NCBI GenBank assembly: GCA_016937315.1
Contig: JAFGWD010000026.1
Location: 1 to 10,465 of the forward strand
Length of the DNA: 10,465 nt
Origin: Rhodospirillaceae bacterium
GTDB lineage: Bacteria; Pseudomonadota; Alphaproteobacteria; Rhodospirillales; Rhodospirillaceae
Reading direction: 5' to 3'
Shown: positions 5,725-10,465 of the stretch, piece after piece
Position numbering within the stretch: the first letter of the stretch is position 1
Layout of the letters: each line of letters begins with the position of its first letter
Translations under genes and position numbers: made by a program
Notes under the pieces: generated by a model
What the model was told of the DNA's origin: nothing
Seen by the model: the letters and a program-made list of their open reading frames with translations, nothing else
The model's database searches: none

Positions 5725-7182
5725 TTATCGTGCGGCGGCCAGAATCGCATCAATATCGACGTGGGCTTCCATATGGTCGGCGAGTTTGTCCAAGACGGCT
5801 TCAACCTGCTGGTCATAGGCCGTGGCCTGACGTTCCGCAGAAGAAATATGGCGTAGGAACGCCGCACGAAATCCATCGGAAGCAAAAATCCCGTGGATAT
5901 AGCACCCCATGACCCGGCCCGTGGCATCCATGGCCCCCACCGCCGTATTGCCCAGAGTCACCCACGGCGAATCGAGTCCAGAGCCCAAGGTTTCGCCCAC
6001 ATGCATTTCATAGCCGTGGATCGGGCTATCGGACCAGTGGTCATGGCCCTGAACCTCTTGCAAAACCTTTTTTCCACGCATAGACGTCACCAGGTCCAAA
6101 TACCCCAAACCGGGCGTATCGCCGGGCGGACCTTCGATCCCATCAGGATCACTGACCACCATGCCCAGGCTCTGAAATCCGGCGCACAGACCGACCAAAA
6201 ACCCGCCACGCCGCACATGGGCTTTGATGTCGATATCCCAGCCTTCGGCCCGCAACACATCCAGATCGGCACGGGTTGCCTTTGATCCAGGCAAAATCAC
6301 CACGGTGGCATCCGCCGGAATCGGGTCTCCCGACGGGACAAAAATCACATCCACATCGTCTTCAGCGGCCAAAGGATCCAAATCGTCAAAATTTGCAATC
6401 CGCGACAACCGTGGCACCGCCACCAAAATGCGCCCGCCTTTGCGGGACATATCCCGGTTTTCCAGGGCCATGGCATCTTCGGCGGGAAGTTTGGCGGCAT
6501 CGGCGAACCACGGCACCACGCCCAAGCAGCCTAGGCCGGTCCTGGCACGAATCGCATCCACCGCCGGATCAAACAACGTGGCATCGCCCCGGAATTTATT
6601 GATCAGGTATCCGGCCAACCGATTCTGTTCACTTTCAGAAATTAGGGCATGCGTCCCCACCAAGGATGCAATCACGCCGCCCCGGTCGATGTCGCCAATC
6701 AGCACCACCGGCACATCGGCGGCTTCGGCAAAGCCCATGTTGGCGATGTCATTGGCACGCAAATTGACTTCTGCCGCGCTGCCTGCACCCTCCACCAGGA
6801 CGATGTCACATTCCGATTCGAGCGTGCGAAAGCTTTTCAATATCTCAGGCATCAACGCCGCTTTCCGGGAAAAGAAATCACGGGCGCTGGACGATCCCTG
6901 CATCCGACCGCGCACCACGACCTGTGCTCCGACGTCGGTTTGCGGCTTTAACAGCACCGGGTTCATATCCACCGACAACGGCACACCACACGCCTTGGCT
7001 TGCAAGGCCTGCGCCCGGCCAATCTCCCCGCCGTCCGCCGTAACCGCTGCATTATTGGACATGTTCTGCGGCTTAAACGGACGCACCGACAAACCGCGTC
7101 GAACCAAAGCGCGACACAACCCCGCCACCAGCATGGACTTGCCGACGTCGGACCCCGTGCCCTGAAACATAATCGCCGTCAT
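5725..7182 (-). CDS. cobQ: Cobyric acid synthase CobQ (glutamine-hydrolysing)
   Basis: CobQ makes adenosylcobyric acid by four ATP-dependent amidations of the corrin side chains at b, d, e and g, using glutamine. The 485-residue product matches the family length. The N-terminal synthetase domain begins with the dethiobiotin-synthetase-like P-loop GTGSDVGKS (8-16) and continues with PFKPQNMSNNA and LLVEGAGS-like (VLVEGAGSAAEVNL) motifs. The C-terminal type 1 glutaminase domain has the nucleophile Cys333 in GLCAGFQSLG and the His430 region CYIHGIF. AAGGGGA lies about ten bases before the ATG at 7182. It is the last gene of the leftward cob operon, 59 bases after cobO, with no terminator in that gap. 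No good minus-strand terminator follows it. Nothing in the sequence suggests loss of function. Confidence 0.97.
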   Translation of the reverse strand: MTAIMFQGTGSDVGKSMLVAGLCRALVRRGLSVRPFKPQNMSNNAAVTADGGEIGRAQALQAKACGVPLSVDMNPVLLKPQTDVGAQVVVRGRMQGSSSARDFFSRKAALMPEILKSFRTLESECDIVLVEGAGSAAEVNLRANDIANMGFAEAADVPVVLIGDIDRGGVIASLVGTHALISESEQNRLAGYLINKFRGDATLFDPAVDAIRARTGLGCLGVVPWFADAAKLPAEDAMALENRDMSRKGGRILVAVPRLSRIANFDDLDPLAAEDDVDVIFVPSGDPIPADATVVILPGSKATRADLDVLRAEGWDIDIKAHVRRGGFLVGLCAGFQSLGMVVSDPDGIEGPPGDTPGLGYLDLVTSMRGKKVLQEVQGHDHWSDSPIHGYEMHVGETLGSGLDSPWVTLGNTAVGAMDATGRVMGCYIHGIFASDGFRAAFLRHISSAERQATAYDQQVEAVLDKLADHMEAHVDIDAILAAAR

Positions 7183-7220
7183 TTCGGTAATGTCCCCTTA
7201 CCTGTCGTCACACACAGCGC

Positions 7221-7241
7221 AGCAAACCGCAGCAAAACCGC
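7221..7241. repeat. Short tandem repeat in the cobO-cobQ gap
   Basis: AGCAAACCGC (7221-7230) is followed directly by AGCAAAACCGC (7231-7241), a two-copy repeat differing by one inserted A. It fills the end of the gap next to the cobO stop codon. It has no dyad symmetry and no known function, and is probably a small slippage duplication. Confidence 0.5.
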
Positions 7242-7856
7242 TTAAAATTCGATCCCGGCTTGCGCCTTGACCCCAGCACGGAAGGGATGCTTCACGAGGC
7301 TCATTTCTGTCACCAAGTCGGCGGCTTCAATGAGCTTTTCAGGGGCATTGCGCCCCGTCACGACAATATGAAGATCGGGATGACGCGCTGCAAACGCCGC
7401 AAGCACATCGTCTATATCCAAATACGCGTTACGCAACGCAATGTTCAACTCATCCAGAATAATCATGGAATAGTCGCCACTGGTGATCCACGCCTGAGCC
7501 AAATCCCACGCCGCCGCACAACTGGCAATATCGCGGCTGCGGTCCTGGGTTTCCCAGGTGAAGCCTTCACCCATGATACGGAAGTCCACCTGATCGCCAA
7601 AGCACTCCAAGGCCCGGCGTTCGGCGGTATCCCAATGGCCAGAGCCTTTGATGAACTGCACAATGCCAACCCGGCCACCATGACCGATAATCCGCAAAGC
7701 CAGACCCATGGCCGCCGTGGTCTTGCCCTTGCCTGGTCCGGTGTGCACCATCAATAGGCCTTTTTCCACGGTCTTCCCGGACATCAGGCGGTCGCGGGCC
7801 TCTTTGTGCTTTTTCATCTTCTCCGCATGGCGGCGATTCAGAGCATCCTCGCTCAT
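7242..7856 (-). CDS. cobO: Corrinoid (cob(I)yrinic acid a,c-diamide) adenosyltransferase CobO
   Basis: CobO/BtuR transfers the 5'-deoxyadenosyl group of ATP to the reduced cobalt of the corrinoid, forming the Co-C bond. The 204-residue product is of the usual length. It has a basic helical N-terminus, the ATP-binding loop GPGKGKTT (40-47), VQFIKG (66-71), the Walker-B-like IILDELN (132-138) and the family's C-terminal block TEMSLVKHPFRAGVKAQAGIEF from residue 183, given here as TEMSLVKHPF then RAGVKAQAGIEF. The ATG at 7856 shares its A with the cobP stop (TGATG), and AAGGA lies nine bases before it, so translation is probably coupled to cobP. A TTG directly upstream is an unlikely start. It provides the adenosylated substrate for the CobQ made from the next gene. 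Confidence 0.97.
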   Translation of the reverse strand: MSEDALNRRHAEKMKKHKEARDRLMSGKTVEKGLLMVHTGPGKGKTTAAMGLALRIIGHGGRVGIVQFIKGSGHWDTAERRALECFGDQVDFRIMGEGFTWETQDRSRDIASCAAAWDLAQAWITSGDYSMIILDELNIALRNAYLDIDDVLAAFAARHPDLHIVVTGRNAPEKLIEAADLVTEMSLVKHPFRAGVKAQAGIEF

Positions 7857-8413
7857 CAACAGCAGTCCTTATTCTCGGATTTCAGGGTGAGCGGCAAACC
7901 CGCCGCAACAAAAACAACATGCCCCGCCACAGCCGCAACCCGTTGGTTGACCAAACCCTGTGCATCGCGAAAGGCGCGGGAGAGCGCATTATCGGGGACA
8001 ATGCCCAGACCAACTTCGTTGCTGACACACACCACCGGCCCTGGTGCCTGATTTAAGGCATCAACCAGAATCGCAATTTCGGCATCAAGGTCATGGCCTT
8101 CCAAAAGGTGGTTGGTCACCCACAACGTCAGACAATCCAGCAAAATCGGGCGCCCTGGCGGCAACAATGGGAGACAGGCTGCCACCGCCAAGGGTTCCTC
8201 AACGGTTTCCCAAATCGCCCCACGTCGGGCACGATGGGTAGCGACACGGGATTCCATCTCGGCGTCCCAGGCGCGACCCGTCGCCAAATACAACGCCACC
8301 ACGTCGCGGCGTTTGGCCTCAGCCTCGACCCAAGATTCAGCCAACGTGCTTTTGCCGGACCGGGCTCCACCCAAGACAAGAGAGACCGGCGGCAAGGGGG
8401 TCGTTTCAAACAT
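7856..8413 (-). CDS. cobP: Bifunctional adenosylcobinamide kinase / adenosylcobinamide-phosphate guanylyltransferase CobP (CobU)
   Basis: CobP phosphorylates adenosylcobinamide and then attaches GMP, giving AdoCbi-GDP, the activated corrin half used by cobalamin synthase. The 185-residue product has the P-loop GGARSGKS (15-22), the LYLATG strand (41-46), RVATHRARRG with His60, the likely guanylylated histidine equivalent to Salmonella CobU His46, then DCLTLWVTN (93-101) and SNEVGLGIVP (131-140). All are family landmarks. I choose the ATG at 8413, which has GGTGA nine bases upstream and overlaps the phosphatase stop by eight bases. An ATG three codons earlier, at 8422, is the alternative but has no spaced ribosome binding site. 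Its stop overlaps the cobO start. Confidence 0.96.
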   Translation of the reverse strand: MFETTPLPPVSLVLGGARSGKSTLAESWVEAEAKRRDVVALYLATGRAWDAEMESRVATHRARRGAIWETVEEPLAVAACLPLLPPGRPILLDCLTLWVTNHLLEGHDLDAEIAILVDALNQAPGPVVCVSNEVGLGIVPDNALSRAFRDAQGLVNQRVAAVAGHVVFVAAGLPLTLKSENKDCC

Positions 8414-9041
8414 ACACAGCATTCACCGCGCCGATTCGTGCGATGCCTTCCAACTCGTCGTGATAGTGGTCAATACGAGAAATCGAAACGAAGTCCACAT
8501 CAATCACCGCCGCATTGACGGGGGAAAGAGACAGCACTGTGCCAATCTGGGCACGAATCGTCCCCGCATGCGCCACCGCGACAATATCGCGATTGGGATA
8601 CAAGGCGTTGAGCTGTTCCACCGCCGCCGCGACCCGCACCCCATGATCAAAGGTATTCTCTCCACCACCCGGAGGACGGAAACCGAAGGGGTTTTCCCAA
8701 AAACGTAAGGGAGCCCCGGGATCACGTCCGTCGATTTCGTCCCAACTGAGATTCTCCCAATCCCCAAAAAAGCGTTCTTCAAACGCCGGTTCGACCAACG
8801 CCGATGCCGGATCGGCGGGATATCCCGCCGCAACCAAGGCCTCCAGTGTCTTCACCGCGCGAGACAGGCCGCTGGTCACCAGAATCGCATCCTTGGGCAG
8901 ACGCGCCGCTTGCGCCGCAAAAAGCACCGTGTCTGAGGTGTCGCACGCCACATCGGTGCGGCCATAAACGATCTTCCCCGCCACGGGAACCAGCGCATGA
9001 CGAACCCACCACCAGCGGGTTTTTTCCCCATTCAAACGCAT
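8406..9041 (-). CDS. Histidine phosphatase, probable alpha-ribazole phosphatase (CobC-like)
   Basis: A 211-residue histidine phosphatase (phosphoglycerate-mutase superfamily). In this pathway such enzymes remove phosphate from alpha-ribazole-5'-phosphate or adenosylcobalamin-5'-phosphate. The catalytic block is WWWVRHALVPV with Arg14 and His15; the next residue is Ala16 where most relatives have Gly. Further landmarks are YGRTD (26-30), TSGLSRAVKTLEAL with Arg61, the acidic segment FEERFFGDWE (87-96) with the probable acid Glu89, PPGGGEN (123-129) and AHAGTIR with the second histidine, His158. All core catalytic residues are therefore present. The start at 9041 has AAGGAA about ten bases upstream; the ATG at 9062, four bases after the cobS stop, is a fair alternative. 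The gene sits between cobS and cobP in one operon, which supports the B12 role. Substrate is inferred from context. Confidence 0.83.
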   Translation of the reverse strand: MRLNGEKTRWWWVRHALVPVAGKIVYGRTDVACDTSDTVLFAAQAARLPKDAILVTSGLSRAVKTLEALVAAGYPADPASALVEPAFEERFFGDWENLSWDEIDGRDPGAPLRFWENPFGFRPPGGGENTFDHGVRVAAAVEQLNALYPNRDIVAVAHAGTIRAQIGTVLSLSPVNAAVIDVDFVSISRIDHYHDELEGIARIGAVNAVYV

Positions 9042-9066
9042 TTGCAGGCGTTTCCTTTGCATGATC

Positions 9067-9864
9067 TCAGACCGGCGCACGGAGCATGGCAACGGTTATC
9101 ATCACCAGAATATCCACCAGTTGCGCCCCAGCCCCCAGAACATCGCCGGTATAGCCGCCGATTTGGCGCTTGGCCAGTCCCGCAAGGGCACAAACGCCCA
9201 CCACCCCAACGCCGAAACACAAAAACCCTTGTCCCGGTCCCAAGGTGATCAGCGCAATCAAAAGTGCCAGCAGAATCGACGTCCATGTGGACCCTTCGGT
9301 AGGATAGCCAGAAGATGCCCCCACACCATCGGAACGGGCCGACAAATTCAACGTCATAGCAATCGGGATCAGACCACGCCCCAAGGCCGCCGCGGCGATA
9401 AAGGCAAACAAAGCATCCACGGGAGCCATGCTTCCCGCCGCCGTGGCGCGGAGTAACAGACTCAGCACCAAGGCCGCGCCACCATAGGTCCCAACCCGGG
9501 AATCTCGCATGATGTCCATTTTGCGTTCGCGTGTCAGACCGCCGCCAAAACCATCGGCAATGTCGGCGAATCCGTCTTCGTGCAACGCGCCGGTCAACAA
9601 AACGGTAGCCGCCACACCCAAAACACCCGCCAGGGCGTGAGGCGCACCCAAGGCCGAGGCGGCAACAAACGTCAGCCCTCCGATCAGGCCAATCATGGCC
9701 CCGGCCAGGGGAAAGGTCCGCATGGCCGTGGCTAAGGGATTGTTTCTCGCGGCACTCCCGGCGGGCAACGGCACGCGGGTCAGGAAGATAATGGCGAACA
9801 GCAGATCATCGAACCAAGCGGACAGACCGTTGGTCGAGGGTGAGGAAGAGGACGGTGTGGACAT
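9067..9864 (-). CDS. cobS: Cobalamin synthase CobS (adenosylcobinamide-GDP ribazoletransferase)
   Basis: This integral inner-membrane enzyme joins AdoCbi-GDP with alpha-ribazole (or its phosphate), releasing GMP and making adenosylcobalamin. It is CobV in P. denitrificans naming and unrelated to the cobaltochelatase subunit also called CobS. The 265-residue product has a Ser/Pro-rich start, the family opening FLTRVPLP (27-34), the metal-binding signature GALHEDGFADIADG (92-105) and several membrane segments up to the C-terminus. The frame is open upstream to 10170, but that part would overlap cobT and reads as non-coding, so I use the ATG at 9864. Its ribosome binding site is poor: AGGGA is 13 bases away. 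It is the first gene of the leftward cob operon. Confidence 0.93.
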   Translation of the reverse strand: MSTPSSSSPSTNGLSAWFDDLLFAIIFLTRVPLPAGSAARNNPLATAMRTFPLAGAMIGLIGGLTFVAASALGAPHALAGVLGVAATVLLTGALHEDGFADIADGFGGGLTRERKMDIMRDSRVGTYGGAALVLSLLLRATAAGSMAPVDALFAFIAAAALGRGLIPIAMTLNLSARSDGVGASSGYPTEGSTWTSILLALLIALITLGPGQGFLCFGVGVVGVCALAGLAKRQIGGYTGDVLGAGAQLVDILVMITVAMLRAPV

Positions 9865-9940
9865 AAGGAGGATGATTTCCCTGTTTTGATCGTCTATAGC
9901 ATGGGGCTCTTTGACGCACACTCTAGGGAGAAAACGGCGG
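9865..9940. promoter_or_regulatory. Divergent promoter region between cobS and cobT
   Basis: These 76 bases must carry the start signals for cobT and probably for the leftward cob operon. CTATAG at 9894-9899 can be read as a -10 box in either direction (TATAGA on minus at 9893-9898, TATAGC on plus), but I find no fitting -35 for either. AGGGAG (9925-9930) is the cobT ribosome binding site. The gap is too short for a cobalamin riboswitch, and I recognise no B12-box sequence in it. Confidence 0.4.
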
Positions 9941-10465
9941 ATGGTGAAGACCCTCATCGTTTCTTCGCTTGATGATATTCGAGCGATCCTACGCGACCTC
10001 CCCGGTCCTGACGAAGCCGCAGCCGCAGCCGCACGGGAACGGGAAGCCAATCTGACCAAACCCGCCGGTTCGCTTGGACGGTTGGAATCTCTGGCAGAAT
10101 GGCTGTCCGCATGGCAAGGACGCCACCCGCCGGTGATGACCCACCCCCACGCCGCCGTCTTTGTCGGCAATCATGGCATTGCCAATTTGGGGGTCTCCGC
10201 CTATCCCATGTCCGTCACCGAGCAAATGCACCAAAACTATCTGCACGGCGGCGCGGCGTTCAATACCATGTGCAAGGCGATGAACGTCGCCTATGACATC
10301 TATGACATCGAAATGGACCGCCCGACCGCCGATTTCACACAAGCCCCAGCGATGTCCGAAGCGGATTTGGTCGCCGCGCTGAATGTTGGCATGCGTGCGA
10401 TTCGCCCGGAAATGAGCGTGTTTTGCCCCGGAGAGATGGGCATCGGCAACACCGCCTCGGCCGCC
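9941..10465 (+). CDS. cobT: Nicotinate-nucleotide:dimethylbenzimidazole phosphoribosyltransferase CobT, 5' part
   Basis: CobT (CobU in P. denitrificans naming) transfers phosphoribose from nicotinate mononucleotide to 5,6-dimethylbenzimidazole, giving alpha-ribazole-5'-phosphate, the lower ligand of B12. The first 175 codons are in the window with no stop, about half of the normal 340-360 residues; the gene runs off the right edge. Clear family motifs are LTKPAGSLGRLE (38-49), VFVGNHGI (73-80), the SVTEQM segment (91-96) and GEMGIGNTASAA (164-175) at the very end. The catalytic glutamate lies beyond the window. AGGGAG sits ten bases before the ATG. An alanine-rich run (26-31) is the only oddity. 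It is transcribed away from cobS, from a shared 76-base gap, so the two ligand-assembly genes may be controlled together. Confidence 0.95.
   Translation, partial: MVKTLIVSSLDDIRAILRDLPGPDEAAAAAAREREANLTKPAGSLGRLESLAEWLSAWQGRHPPVMTHPHAAVFVGNHGIANLGVSAYPMSVTEQMHQNYLHGGAAFNTMCKAMNVAYDIYDIEMDRPTADFTQAPAMSEADLVAALNVGMRAIRPEMSVFCPGEMGIGNTASAA

Noticed and set aside
6224..7165. Long plus-strand frame (313 codons) inside cobQ
   Set aside because: It is antisense to an intact CobQ with all motifs, is rich in S/P/T/R as expected of a shadow frame, and has no ribosome binding site.
9901..9972. Possible 23-codon leader peptide upstream of and overlapping cobT
   Set aside because: The ATG at 9901 has no ribosome binding site at a proper distance, and the peptide has no B12- or amino-acid-related codon pattern.
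9865..10170. 102-residue N-terminal extension of CobS
   Set aside because: It would lie antisense over the start of cobT, reads as A/S/R-rich shadow sequence, and CobS proteins normally begin shortly before FLTRVPLP.

Overview
The window comes from the chromosome of an alphaproteobacterium, probably of the Rhodospirillales/Magnetospirillum type. Evidence for this is the GroES/GroEL sequences, the groESL promoter (CTTG-N18-CTTACCT, close to the alphaproteobacterial RpoH consensus) followed by a CIRCE operator, moderately high GC with C/G-rich third positions, and P. denitrificans-style aerobic cobalamin genes. The genus cannot be fixed from sequence alone. All reading frames recognised are intact; there are no transposons, CRISPR arrays, prophage genes or pseudogenes.

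Layout. 1-2216 is the groES-groEL chaperonin operon with its heat-shock promoter, CIRCE operator and a strong bidirectional terminator. 2262-2666 (minus) is a small orphan TerB-like protein. 2667-3098 is an AT-rich divergent regulatory gap. 3099-4322 is an MFS carrier of the oxalate/formate antiporter (OFA) family with its own terminator. 4386-4731 is a second AT-rich regulatory gap carrying a promoter-like pair and an inverted repeat. 4732-5349 is an acetate/succinate permease of the GPR1/FUN34/YaaH (SatP) family. 5428-5617 is a complete tRNA-Leu(CAA) unit with promoter, gene and terminator.

The right half (5725-10465) is a late cobalamin (vitamin B12) cluster. Read leftward from about 9864 it runs cobS (cobalamin synthase), an alpha-ribazole-phosphatase-like histidine phosphatase, cobP (adenosylcobinamide kinase/guanylyltransferase), cobO (corrinoid adenosyltransferase) and cobQ (cobyric acid synthase). 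cobT (nicotinate-nucleotide:DMB phosphoribosyltransferase) is divergent and runs off the right edge after 175 codons. Together they adenosylate the corrin ring, amidate it to adenosylcobyric acid, activate adenosylcobinamide as GDP-cobinamide, make alpha-ribazole phosphate and join the halves. The aminopropanol-attaching step (CobD/CbiB) is not in the window. Overlapping or nearly touching gene ends from cobS to cobO suggest a translationally coupled operon.

Most of this is ordinary core genome. I found no convincing undescribed system. The points most worth a second look are the OFA carrier lacking the OxlT-type lysine, the inverted repeat ahead of the SatP gene, the RHA (not RHG) phosphatase in the cob operon, and the apparent lack of a B12 riboswitch at the cob divergent promoter region.
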